Source: a virus. From it: a stretch of DNA of 53,402 bases. Positions within the stretch are counted from its first letter, which is position 1. Every line of letters starts with the position of its first letter. Shown here one piece after another: positions 14,499-21,990 of the stretch. The notes under the pieces were generated by a model. The model was not told the DNA's origin. It did no database searches and saw only the letters and a list, made by a program, of their open reading frames with translations. Location: positions 1 to 53,402 of the IMG/VR virus record IMGVR_UViG_3300035659_000019; one strand, written 5' to 3'. The position numbers were made by a program, and so were the translations under genes.

Positions 14499-15121
14499 AG
14501 ATCTACGACAGCATGCACCCAACACTGCACAGCATAGACCTGCCGCATCACCTGATAGAGAACTGCATAATCTACGACGTAAGGTGGCAGGTACTCAAGG
14601 CGCAGCTTATCTGGTCGAGCCCCGTATTCATTAAGTGGGCTAGCACACAGCTGTTCCGTTACATGGAGGAGCAGGTCTCGAACCAAGAGAAGATGCGTCG
14701 CGTCTGCCGCATCCAACCGTACGCCAATCGAGCAGGCTTCGGTCCGCTCGAAATCCCTAACCCCTTCCTCCTCGGAGACTGGGACTGGAATAACGTACGG
14801 ATCGATCTTATAGCGCTCTGCCATCAAGACATCCGCCTAGCACACCTCCTAAGAAACTTGACGGACGGCAAGCAGTACTCGACTCGAGAAGGGCAGTACT
14901 ACAAAGGAATCGTCCTAGCCGTAATCGCTAGGAGGGAACCGCAGACTAGCGGAGCATTCATCTCGAGTCAAGCCGGAGCGTTCTGCGGACACTGTAACCA
15001 CTGGTTCGCCGAGCGATTCATTGTGTACGGACTTCCAACACATCATGCGTGCGACTTCATGCCTGACCACTACTGCCGTGCGTGTGCAGTTGCGTTGAAC
15101 GTAACGGAGCTAATCGTATGA
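14495..15121 (+). CDS. Unknown protein with C-terminal zinc-ribbon
   Basis: 208 residues. The first 150 are helical with several Trp; the end holds CGHC (about 164-167) and CRAC (about 195-198), with His between, forming a likely zinc-ribbon. Coupled by ATGA overlaps to both neighbours. Unrecognised. Confidence 0.65.
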   Translation: MKIYDSMHPTLHSIDLPHHLIENCIIYDVRWQVLKAQLIWSSPVFIKWASTQLFRYMEEQVSNQEKMRRVCRIQPYANRAGFGPLEIPNPFLLGDWDWNNVRIDLIALCHQDIRLAHLLRNLTDGKQYSTREGQYYKGIVLAVIARREPQTSGAFISSQAGAFCGHCNHWFAERFIVYGLPTHHACDFMPDHYCRACAVALNVTELIV

Positions 15122-15366
15122 ACGCCCATCCACACGTCGGTCAGCATAAGCCGTGTATACAATGCGGCTCTAATAGCGTCTCGGCTTGGACTACGAAGCT
15201 CGTCCAGAAGTACAACCCCAAGAAAGGGCACCTGGAGACGCTCGGCTCAGTCCGCAGGCGCGTGTGCCGTGATTGCGGATACGAAGAAAGGATGGAAACA
15301 TGTGGATCGCCGTCAGTAGTCACGTCCCCCGAACCGGGACGTTCCACGCAGAGTCCGAAGACCTAG
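15118..15366 (+). CDS. Small zinc-ribbon protein
   Basis: 82 residues from the ATG that overlaps the previous stop. CIQC (about 13-16) and CRDC (about 49-52), each in a typical zinc-knuckle setting, flank a basic segment (KLVQKYNPKKGH), like the zinc-ribbons of transcription factors. Low-complexity Ser/Pro tail. Confidence 0.65.
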   Translation: MNAHPHVGQHKPCIQCGSNSVSAWTTKLVQKYNPKKGHLETLGSVRRRVCRDCGYEERMETCGSPSVVTSPEPGRSTQSPKT

Positions 15367-15569
15367 ACTCGCTGATGTTTCTTTGTGCTGGAATGTGTAT
15401 CCGAGCCACTAACAACGAGGCCGAGATTGGTTGTGCATCTGAACCTGAACTACACCATTTCCATATCGGCCCAGTCGTCGAGCAGGCTAGAGGCATTCAC
15501 CTTGTCCTACCGTTTCTTGACATCTACGAGACGGTAGAAGGGCAGTTTCTGTATGACCGCCGTAATTAA
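15300..15569 (+). CDS. Unknown protein
   Basis: 89 residues, starting at an ATG inside the previous gene behind GAAAGGATGG. Rich in Cys and His in the middle (LCAGMC ... HHFH) but without a clear binding motif. Confidence 0.55.
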   Translation: MWIAVSSHVPRTGTFHAESEDLDSLMFLCAGMCIRATNNEAEIGCASEPELHHFHIGPVVEQARGIHLVLPFLDIYETVEGQFLYDRRN

Positions 15570-15581
15570 GAAAGGAGTAAC

Positions 15582-16103
15582 ATGTATGCCCGCATCTTTA
15601 CAATCTTGCTGGTCGCCGTGCTACTGTTCCCCGCTATGACAGCGTGCGCTACGGTTGCAGGGATTGACCCAAGTGTGGCTCTATCACAGCCACCGTTGGA
15701 TGGAGACATCATCGCAATGCAGTACGGAGCTACCTTGAACGGCATGCGTACCGCACTACGGGAAGCAGGCTATGGCCTACCGCGGATCTTCACAAAAGAC
15801 GCGTTGATGCTCTTCCGTTGGCCAATGTCCCAAGGTTGGGGCTTCGCCGTACTCGATCGCACGCGTACCGGTCTCATTCCAGACAACGGGAACTACGTAA
15901 ACGTCGAGACAATGAAGTCCTTACAAAACGGTCTCGCCGGCTGGAAGCAAGCAGCCCCGGATGAAGTACCTGCTTGGGTGACAACTGCTTTAGGCGGAAT
16001 CCAAGCCTTCGTCGGCACGCTTGCTGGATCACTTACTACAATGTACCTAGTTCCAGCTCCGTGCCCGACGATTAACTGCCTATACCCAACGTCGGAGGAA
16101 TAA
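15582..16103 (+). CDS. Predicted lipoprotein
   Basis: 173 residues. The signal peptide has a hydrophobic core (IFTILLVAVLLFPAM) and a lipobox MTAC at about 19-22, so it would be processed and anchored as a lipoprotein. AAAGGAG lies upstream. A second hydrophobic segment is near the C-terminus (ALGGIQAFVGTLAGSL). Phage lipoproteins made early are known to block superinfection in some systems; here that is inference. It shares no motif I know. Confidence 0.65.
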   Translation: MYARIFTILLVAVLLFPAMTACATVAGIDPSVALSQPPLDGDIIAMQYGATLNGMRTALREAGYGLPRIFTKDALMLFRWPMSQGWGFAVLDRTRTGLIPDNGNYVNVETMKSLQNGLAGWKQAAPDEVPAWVTTALGGIQAFVGTLAGSLTTMYLVPAPCPTINCLYPTSEE

Positions 16104-16106
16104 CAA

Positions 16107-16382
16107 ATGTGGACATTCGGTCTCCCCCTATGGGTTATGCTTGCGGCTCGGTACTGCGTTCGCAAGAGAGCAAAGCAAACAGCCCGTACAGAGGATCCTA
16201 GATACGCGCTGAACGCTTACCAGGTCCTCCAAACAAGGGTAATCAACATGCCCTTGACGTACAACGCCTTCGAGATGGAGATTCGTCACCACCTGCTACA
16301 GTGGTTGGCGAAGGAGATTGCAGCTCTCGAGACGCTTATCGCAATGAACGTCGTAGCAGTAGGAGTGATACCTCATGAGTGA
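16107..16382 (+). CDS. Small protein with N-terminal hydrophobic segment
   Basis: 91 residues. A hydrophobic start (WTFGLPLWVMLAARY) is followed by a basic patch (RKRAK), consistent with a membrane anchor; the rest is helical. CGGAGGA lies upstream. It follows the lipoprotein by three bases, so the two may work together. Confidence 0.6.
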   Translation: MWTFGLPLWVMLAARYCVRKRAKQTARTEDPRYALNAYQVLQTRVINMPLTYNAFEMEIRHHLLQWLAKEIAALETLIAMNVVAVGVIPHE

Positions 16383-16566
16383 CCCGCACGCATATATCTG
16401 GTCGCAGGACGGACATGAGTACCACGTTACAGACGACCCAAGCGACGCACCGGAAGGTACAAATGCTTGCCCGCTAGCGGCCGAGACAGATACCTTTCTC
16501 AGTACCTACGAAGGGCTACTCGACGAGTACGATTGTACGCTAATCGACGACCGGCTCAGTACTTAA
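16375..16566 (+). CDS. Small acidic protein
   Basis: 63 residues, very acidic, overlapping the previous gene by 8 nt. Last gene of the 10.8-16.6 kb operon. No motif. Confidence 0.55.
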   Translation: MSDPHAYIWSQDGHEYHVTDDPSDAPEGTNACPLAAETDTFLSTYEGLLDEYDCTLIDDRLST

Positions 16567-16570
16567 ATAA

Positions 16571-16659
16571 GTTGGACGTGTTCAACTTTGGTATGTTCTC
16601 CCTTAGTTTTAACGTTATTTTCACGTTAGTAGGTTATACTAAAAGAAAGCACGTCCAAC
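16571..16659 (+). repeat. Inverted repeat framing a promoter
   Basis: GTTGGACGTG (16571-16580) and CACGTCCAAC (16650-16659) are perfect 10-bp inverted copies 69 bases apart, enclosing the promoter at 16607-16640. They could bind a protein that loops the promoter, or form the stem of a terminator-like structure in RNA. Confidence 0.6.
16607..16640 (+). promoter_or_regulatory. Phage-specific promoter with two 11-bp direct repeats
   Basis: TTTTAACGTTA (16607-16617) and TTTTCACGTTA (16618-16628) are tandem, then GTAGGT and a -10 TATACT (16635-16640). The same arrangement with identical spacing occurs at 20417-20450. No sigma70 -35 fits, so the repeats probably bind an activator. Confidence 0.6.
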
Positions 16660-16687
16660 CCATTCTGTTTAGAAAAGGAGTGTTACC

Positions 16688-17110
16688 ATGGTTCTAGATA
16701 CATCTAAGTTCCAGTTCCCGGACGTTATGAACATTCGCTTAGCGAGTGTCTACCTTGACGTCAGCGAACAGCGGATCCGCGCCCTACTTCGGGAGGGCCG
16801 CATCAAGGCGGACAAAGACGAGGCCGGTGCTTGGATCATCAGCAAAGAGGCCCTTGAGGCCTACAAAGCGGAGCACGCGCAAGGACCCAAGCGCACTTCC
16901 GGCGTCAGTGGCAAAGGCAAGGCCTACGTCGTACGCGTACCGTTCCAGAAGATCCAGGCTGTCAAGGATTTCCTTGCCACTCAGGACATCGAGCTGGAGC
17001 AGCGGTACAACTACGACAAGATGAAAGTCTACCAGCAAAAACGGAAGGCTCGTCTTGCCGCAGAGAAGAAAGAGAAAGCCAAAGCCGCCAAGGCTGAAGC
17101 CGCCAGCTAG
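16688..17110 (+). CDS. Excisionase-type HTH protein with Lys/Ala-rich tail (paralogue C)
   Basis: 140 residues; AAAAGGAG precedes the ATG. HTH at about 13-58 (NIRLASVYLDVSEQRIRALL, wing, then SKEALEAYKAEH). Middle unit starts KAYVVRVPFQKIQAV. The C-terminal 35 residues are Lys/Ala/Glu-rich and coiled. Same three-part architecture as the proteins at 5123 and 9481, again as a lone gene between non-coding regions. Likely DNA-binding; exact role unknown. Confidence 0.75.
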   Translation: MVLDTSKFQFPDVMNIRLASVYLDVSEQRIRALLREGRIKADKDEAGAWIISKEALEAYKAEHAQGPKRTSGVSGKGKAYVVRVPFQKIQAVKDFLATQDIELEQRYNYDKMKVYQQKRKARLAAEKKEKAKAAKAEAAS

Positions 17111-17116
17111 TCAACA

Positions 17117-17386
17117 GGTCGGTGGACCTCGCCTGATGGTCCACCCACCAAATAGACTTAGGATCGACAGATTGATCCCAAGTCTACTTGGTGAGCAATG
17201 TGAGGCTCACTTCGCTTTGGGGGAGGCGTGGACTTCTGTGTGGTCCTCCTTCCTAAAAAACACGACTGCTGGCTACAGTCGTCCTCCTTTGGTGTTCTAC
17301 ACGCCTCCCCCATCGCAGTTGGCCGACAATAGTGCCGGAGAAATTTCTAGCAGCAAAGGAGCCAGACGTATTGCCGGCCAACTGCG
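17117..17386 (+). ncRNA. Chain of stem-loops in a 514-bp non-coding region
   Basis: Between 17111 and 17624 no convincing gene is seen. Successive stems: GGTGGACC/GGTCCACC (17121/17138); a 19-nt arm pair with two mismatches (17147-17165/17174-17192, core TAGACTT..AAGTCTA); GTGAGC/GCTCAC (17191/17205); a perfect 13-bp pair at 17218-17230/17300-17312 enclosing ACGACTG/CAGTCGT (17262/17276); and CGCAGTTGGCCG/CGGCCAACTGCG (17314/17375). Five to six strong helices in 270 nt suggest a structured RNA or an origin-like region. Family not recognised. Confidence 0.6.
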
Positions 17387-17573
17387 GTACAGAGCGTATA
17401 GTCGTACTCGTATGACATTAAGATCGTGTGAGCCAAAAGGGTGAGGCGATAAGGGTAGCAACCCCGCCGCCAACCCCCTACCTGTACCGTACTCACTTTT
17501 CCGCGTAACGTCTAACGCGTCGCTCCACATCTGTGGTCGCTTGACCGTAATTGACGTAGCGTGTGGCAGTGAG

Positions 17574-17612
17574 AGTGGAGACCGTCCCCCTGCAGAGGCG
17601 GTCTCCACTTTT
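17574..17612 (+). terminator. Terminator/attenuator just upstream of the lysozyme gene
   Basis: GTGGAGACCG (17575-17584) and CGGTCTCCAC (17599-17608) pair perfectly, and TTTT follows. It ends 13 bases before the lysozyme start and beside its GAGGAGG site, so it may also hold back lysozyme expression. Confidence 0.7.
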
Positions 17613-17624
17613 AGAGGAGGCATA

Positions 17625-18374
17625 ATGCAAACGATCGGTTGTGACTTAGCATACTGTAACGACATTGGCTCTACCGGCTACGCAAAAATGAAGGAAGGCG
17701 GCATCGTCTATGCATGGTCCAAGCTTACACAAGGGACTCGCGTCCACGATGACCACTTCTTAGCACATTGGAATGGTTGCGGTAATGCCGGAATCCTACG
17801 AGGTGCGTATCACATGTACGAACCTCTCGCGTCTGCTGACCAACAGCTGGCGTACATTAAGGAGTGCTATCCCTGGAAGGAAGCGGACTTGCCGTTCGCG
17901 TTGGATGTCGAGATCGACTTGCAGGCAACCAACGCATCCCTAATCAACGCAGTAGATCGTCTCTTAGTACTACTGTGGAACGAGTATGGCAGTAAGCCAA
18001 TCATCTACACAGGCCGCTGGTGGTGGAACTACAACATGACTCCTGCGGAACTGTGGATGTCGGAGTACGACTTCTGGTGCGCACAGTATCCATATGCGGC
18101 CGGAAGAGTCGATCTTACTTGGGGAGCGTTATCCTCCATACTACCTACGGGTTGGACACAACCTGTAACTGGCGGTAAGACGCCCGTGATCTGGCAGTTT
18201 AGCGGCGACAAGTTCTTTTTTCCTGGTGTCGGAGGCGCACTAGACTTGAACCTGTTCAACGGTAACGAAGCCGCCTTCCGAGTGTGGGCCAAAGCTGCAC
18301 CGCTAGAACCGGATTGGGAACACAGTGTTGATCCGTTCCTCCGGACGCTTGGTTATACAGGAAGGGCACCATGA
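17625..18374 (+). CDS. GH25-type lysozyme (endolysin)
   Basis: 249 residues from the ATG after GAGGAGG; upstream in-frame sequence lies in the hairpin. GH25 features in order: CDLAYCND near the N-terminus (the usual DVS..N strand), KLTQGTRV, GILRGAYHMY (about 57-66), LPFALDVEID (the catalytic D/E strand, about 87-96), YTGRWWW and WMSEYDFWCAQY. It ends with IWQFSG and GALDLNLFNG, as in the family's last strand. It would cut peptidoglycan at lysis. No separate cell-wall-binding domain is seen; the last 25 residues are short and variable. It lies in the rightward region, far from the holin candidate at 34524. Confidence 0.85.
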   Translation: MQTIGCDLAYCNDIGSTGYAKMKEGGIVYAWSKLTQGTRVHDDHFLAHWNGCGNAGILRGAYHMYEPLASADQQLAYIKECYPWKEADLPFALDVEIDLQATNASLINAVDRLLVLLWNEYGSKPIIYTGRWWWNYNMTPAELWMSEYDFWCAQYPYAAGRVDLTWGALSSILPTGWTQPVTGGKTPVIWQFSGDKFFFPGVGGALDLNLFNGNEAAFRVWAKAAPLEPDWEHSVDPFLRTLGYTGRAP

Positions 18375-18493
18375 ACCACCGGCATACGTCTTGCCTTGGA
18401 ATCGTCATTACTAGCATCCTCGGTACTCTAGTCTACCTCTGCATCTGTGGAGGCTGCTATCTACTAATGGCTCTCGTCGGAGGTGGAGGATGA
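18371..18493 (+). CDS. Small membrane protein, holin-like
   Basis: 40 residues; ATG overlaps the lysozyme stop and the stop overlaps the next start (ATGA). One long hydrophobic stretch (CLGIVITSILGTLVYLCICGGCYLLMALV) between a short basic N-terminus and a Gly tail. Its place right after the lysozyme suggests a lysis role, but one membrane span alone is not diagnostic. Confidence 0.6.
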   Translation: MNHRHTSCLGIVITSILGTLVYLCICGGCYLLMALVGGGG

Positions 18494-18939
18494 CATATAC
18501 AGTAATAGGTATAGATCCAGGGCACACAACAGGCTTCGTGAAGGCGTGCCTCCATGATAACGATCGCATCGAGGTGGTGGACGCTCAAGAGATTGCGTGG
18601 GAGAGTAGGTTTGATCTCATACCTCTCTTGAAGTGTTACGTCGGATTGGCCCAACCAGCCTACGATGCGGTCGTCATGGAGTCCTTCAATCTATTTAGTT
18701 GGAAGGCGGAGGCGCAAATCGGTTCCGCCTTCCCTTCTGCTCAAATCATTGGTATCGCTGACACCGCCTTGTACCTTGCTGGCACACAGCACATGCTTCA
18801 CATGCTACCGCCCGCAGTCAAGGCCCGCATCTCGCTCGCCCGGATCCAAGATGCTCGGTGGCAAAAGAGTGAGCACCTCAAGGATGCCGTAAAGCTCATT
18901 CGGTACTACATTGTAAAGCATGTGTCTATTACAGCGTAA
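18490..18939 (+). CDS. RuvC-like Holliday junction resolvase
   Basis: 149 residues. RNase H-fold signature: GIDPGHTTGF (7-16) with the first Asp, VVMESF (about 61-66) with the Glu, and a C-terminal helix HLKDAVKLIRYY with the last Asp. This is the layout of phage RuvC-like crossover endonucleases, used to resolve branched replication intermediates before packaging. Adjacent to the replication module. Confidence 0.85.
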   Translation: MTYTVIGIDPGHTTGFVKACLHDNDRIEVVDAQEIAWESRFDLIPLLKCYVGLAQPAYDAVVMESFNLFSWKAEAQIGSAFPSAQIIGIADTALYLAGTQHMLHMLPPAVKARISLARIQDARWQKSEHLKDAVKLIRYYIVKHVSITA

Positions 18940-19076
18940 CATTCTACATATCCTCATTGAGGAGATGTCCCTCGGCAACTTAGACCCATCCTATTTCAGA
19001 GAGGGAGGCGGCGATTTGGCGTCTCCTTCGAGTGCAGCCATGTCTTTACACCAGCTAGCGGAAAGACTAAAGACCC

Positions 19077-20402
19077 ATGAAGACCCCTCGCCCCTACCAA
19101 GTAACAGCGATCCAGCTTGCCCTTGCTCGGAATGCCCTCATAGCAGATGTCTGCGGACTCGGTAAAACTCTAGACGCAGTCTGCGCAGCACGTCTATTCG
19201 TTGGAGGTATGCACGGCATACGGCGCATTCTCATCGTTTGCCCCCTACGAGTTCGACTACAATGGGTGGAAGAGATCCGTGATCAGAACCCCGAGGCAAA
19301 AGTCTTTGTCATTGACCCCGGACTCCCGCTCGATCTTCAAATCCCCGAAAAGCCTAAGCCCTCAGGTTGGTACATTGTCTACTACGAAGGGCTTGCTCGA
19401 AGCGCAAAGGATCTACGTCCTATTGTCTGGGATGTTATCATCGCGGACGAGGCACACCGCCTTAAGAACCGCAAAACACGTTGGACTATCCAACTCAAGA
19501 CTCTCACCGCGATCCGTAAAATCGCACTCACGGCTACACCCCAGGAGAAAGGCCCTCAAGATCTTTGGTCGCCAGGCAACTGGCTCTATCCAGACGTTTT
19601 TACCTCCTACTGGAAGTTCTTCGACCACTATGTCGATGTTGACGAATTCACAAACCGTCCCAAAGGGATAAAGAACGAGAAGCAACTCGCATCCGTTTTG
19701 GCTCGCTTCATGCTCCGCCGTACCAAGGAGCAGGTTGAGCCAGATCTTCCCCCTCGCATCATGCAAACCGTTGACGTACCTATGACTCTTGTTCAGCAGA
19801 AGATCTACAACGAGGTCTCTAAGTCTCGAGATCTCACTGTCAAGGTCGAAGGGCAAACCCCTATACTCCTAATCGAAAACGTGTTAACGCACATCGTACG
19901 CCTTCAGCAAATCTCCTCTTGGCCTCCGCTTCTCGACTTCACCTCCTCGTCGGGAAAGGTCAACTGGGTGCTCGATTGGCTAAACGACAACCCACAGGAG
20001 GTAGTCGTTATCTTCTGTAAGTTTCGCGGAACTGTGGATGCGCTCGTCAGATCCATAGGGAAAACGAAACTGGAGGTCGTCGTTGGCGGTGTGCAAAGCG
20101 TGCCTGAACGGTTCGTTAAGGGCGAAGTAAATATTCTCGTTGGAACGATCGCCGCGATGGGCGAAGGTCTCAATCTACAACGGGCGGACGTCGCGCTCTT
20201 TGTCGATCAGGAGTGGTCAACCATCAAGATGACCCAAGCGATCGATCGTATCCATCGTATTGGGATCACAGGTCCTAAGCTTGTCTATTACCTCCGCTCA
20301 ACCAAGACCGACGATCTAGTACTAAGGGCTATCGAGAAGAAATGGACGGAGACGGAATTAGTGTATGCAGCCATCGAAGAGTGGAAGGCCCAGTCTAAAT
20401 GA
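19077..20402 (+). CDS. SNF2-family DEAD/H helicase
   Basis: 441 residues. Two RecA-like lobes: Walker A GLGKT (27-31), DEAH (124-127), motif III LTATP (151-155) and motif VI QAIDRIHRIG (387-396), typical of short phage SNF2 proteins. DNA-stimulated ATPase for remodelling replication forks or recombination intermediates. An in-frame stop lies nine bases upstream, so ATG 19077 is the first possible ATG; its ribosome site is weak. Head of the replication module. Confidence 0.9.
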   Translation: MKTPRPYQVTAIQLALARNALIADVCGLGKTLDAVCAARLFVGGMHGIRRILIVCPLRVRLQWVEEIRDQNPEAKVFVIDPGLPLDLQIPEKPKPSGWYIVYYEGLARSAKDLRPIVWDVIIADEAHRLKNRKTRWTIQLKTLTAIRKIALTATPQEKGPQDLWSPGNWLYPDVFTSYWKFFDHYVDVDEFTNRPKGIKNEKQLASVLARFMLRRTKEQVEPDLPPRIMQTVDVPMTLVQQKIYNEVSKSRDLTVKVEGQTPILLIENVLTHIVRLQQISSWPPLLDFTSSSGKVNWVLDWLNDNPQEVVVIFCKFRGTVDALVRSIGKTKLEVVVGGVQSVPERFVKGEVNILVGTIAAMGEGLNLQRADVALFVDQEWSTIKMTQAIDRIHRIGITGPKLVYYLRSTKTDDLVLRAIEKKWTETELVYAAIEEWKAQSK

Positions 20403-20416
20403 AAGTTCTACTTTCA

Positions 20417-20450
20417 TTTTCACTTTGTTTTCACTTTCGTGAGTTATAAT
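20417..20450 (+). promoter_or_regulatory. Phage-specific promoter with two 11-bp direct repeats
   Basis: TTTTCACTTTG (20417-20427) and TTTTCACTTTC (20428-20438) in tandem, then GTGAGT and TATAAT (20445-20450). Matches the arrangement at 16607-16640 base for base in spacing. Probably drives the replication genes from 20493. Confidence 0.65.
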
Positions 20451-20492
20451 TAGGTTATCTCTCAACGGAGCCGGAGGAAAGAAGAGGACACT

Positions 20493-21575
20493 ATGAAACA
20501 TAGCATCCACATCAGCGATGTTAGAAGCTTCAAGTCATGCCGTCGCAAATGGGCTTGGTCTAGTCCGCTACGGCGTAACTTGGAGCCCAACATTCCATAC
20601 GCTCCGTTCTTTACTGGACGCGGGCTCCACTATTGTTTGGAGATGTTCTATAGAGAACATACACCATTCTTGGACTCCCTGAAGCGGTTCCTCGAAATCG
20701 AGCTAGCCGAGATGGAGAAGACTGGTCGTCTGTGGCCTCAGGAGCAGTCCAAGATGGACGAGCAGATTGCTCTCATGATGGGCATGCTTAGTCACTACAA
20801 CCTCTGGGTCACAAAGGACCGCACTACGCGACTACGTGACGAGAACATCGAATGGCTCTCGTTCGAAAGGGAATTCAGTGTCCCCCTCTACAACCCCTAT
20901 ACTGGAAATAAATCTTCCAAGGTATACCTTGCAGGACGTTTCGATGGACTTGTCAAGTTGCTGCCGGAAGGCGGCATATGGATTTGGGAGACTAAAAGTA
21001 CCAGATCCATCTTCGAACTCGAGAACAGCCTCGCAAATGACGAACAGTGCGGCGCTTACATCTATGCTGCAGAGCAGCTGTTCGGCGTACCTGTTACTGG
21101 CGTTATCTACAACGTCATGCGTAAGAAACTTCCAACAGAGCCTGCAGTCCTTCAAAACGGCCTCCTCTCGAAGAACAAGGCCATAGATACGACAGCAGAA
21201 GCATATCTGGAAGCGGTCCGTCGTAATCATCCTGACTGGGACAACGCTCTTACGCTACAGTTCTACGAGGACATACTACAGCATCTCATCGCTAAGGGCA
21301 ACACGTTCTTTGCTCGCGTAGCGATTTACCGTACGCCAACTGAGATTCAACGGTTGGCGTCAAATCTCTGGGCTGTCGCTTTGGAGATGACTCGTGAGTC
21401 AACGATCATTTATGATGCTCCGGGCTGGCTGAGTTGCAACTTCTGCCATTTCCGTGCCCCTTGCCTAGCAATGAATGCGGGTGCGGATCACGAGTTCCTA
21501 CTCGAGCAGGAGTATCGGAAGCGAACGGATACCAGAGAGCTACTGTACGCAGAGGAGGACCAGAATGGCAAGTAA
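20493..21575 (+). CDS. Cas4/RecB-like PD-(D/E)xK nuclease with Fe-S cysteines
   Basis: 360 residues. Nuclease core: AGRFDGLVKL (D151) followed by IWETKS (E166, K168). One Cys near the N-terminus (C16 in FKSCRRKW) and three at the C-terminus (CNFC at 315-318 and C324) match the four ligands of the Cas4/AddB-type iron-sulfur cluster. Likely a 5' or 3' exonuclease in phage recombination with the Sak4-like protein. GGAGG-like site about 16 bases upstream. The end overlaps the endonuclease gene at 21565. Confidence 0.88.
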   Translation: MKHSIHISDVRSFKSCRRKWAWSSPLRRNLEPNIPYAPFFTGRGLHYCLEMFYREHTPFLDSLKRFLEIELAEMEKTGRLWPQEQSKMDEQIALMMGMLSHYNLWVTKDRTTRLRDENIEWLSFEREFSVPLYNPYTGNKSSKVYLAGRFDGLVKLLPEGGIWIWETKSTRSIFELENSLANDEQCGAYIYAAEQLFGVPVTGVIYNVMRKKLPTEPAVLQNGLLSKNKAIDTTAEAYLEAVRRNHPDWDNALTLQFYEDILQHLIAKGNTFFARVAIYRTPTEIQRLASNLWAVALEMTRESTIIYDAPGWLSCNFCHFRAPCLAMNAGADHEFLLEQEYRKRTDTRELLYAEEDQNGK

Positions 21576-21990
21576 CCCAATAACAGCGGAGTACATCGCT
21601 GGGCTGTTCGATGGCGAGGGCTCTATATGCTGTCTCCATAATGTAAGTGGGACCCCCCGCGTACAGTTAAACGTTACGAACACAAATCGTGAGGTTCTAG
21701 TAGACCTCAAGGAGTTCTTTGGTTTTGGTACTATGGCTAATAGCTCGGCCTTTGGTACACGCCCATGTTACCAGTGGCAGCTTGCTGGAGCACCCAAGGT
21801 CATAGAGGTCCTAACTGAGTTGCTTCCGTACCTTCGGGTCAAAGAGAAGCAGGCAAAGATTGCGGTACAGCTATGCGAGCGAATCGCAAGTAGTGCTGGC
21901 CGGAGTAGGCGTCCCTTATCGGACGAAGAATACTCCATTCGCGAAGGCCTAGCGGCTGAAATTACTGCATACAACAAAGGAGGTACCTAA
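21565..21990 (+). CDS. LAGLIDADG homing endonuclease 1
   Basis: 141 residues with one LAGLIDADG motif (YIAGLFDGEGSI, about 10-21), so it should act as a dimer. Starts at the ATG after AGAGGAGG, 11 nt inside the nuclease gene. Its last codons (NKGGT) encode the AAAGGAGG that serves the next gene, whose ATG overlaps its stop (TAATG). Close paralogue of 31457: 29 bases around the motif are identical. Its first 8 bases (ATGGCAAG) equal those of the downstream gene, which points to insertion at that start codon. Confidence 0.88.
   Translation: MASNPITAEYIAGLFDGEGSICCLHNVSGTPRVQLNVTNTNREVLVDLKEFFGFGTMANSSAFGTRPCYQWQLAGAPKVIEVLTELLPYLRVKEKQAKIAVQLCERIASSAGRSRRPLSDEEYSIREGLAAEITAYNKGGT

Noticed and set aside
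18965-19165. ORF between the resolvase and SNF2 genes
   Set aside because: Overlaps the SNF2 start by 89 nt, its GAGGAG abuts the ATG with no spacing, and its end is Pro/Ser/Cys-rich filler. Not kept, though a short leader peptide cannot be excluded.
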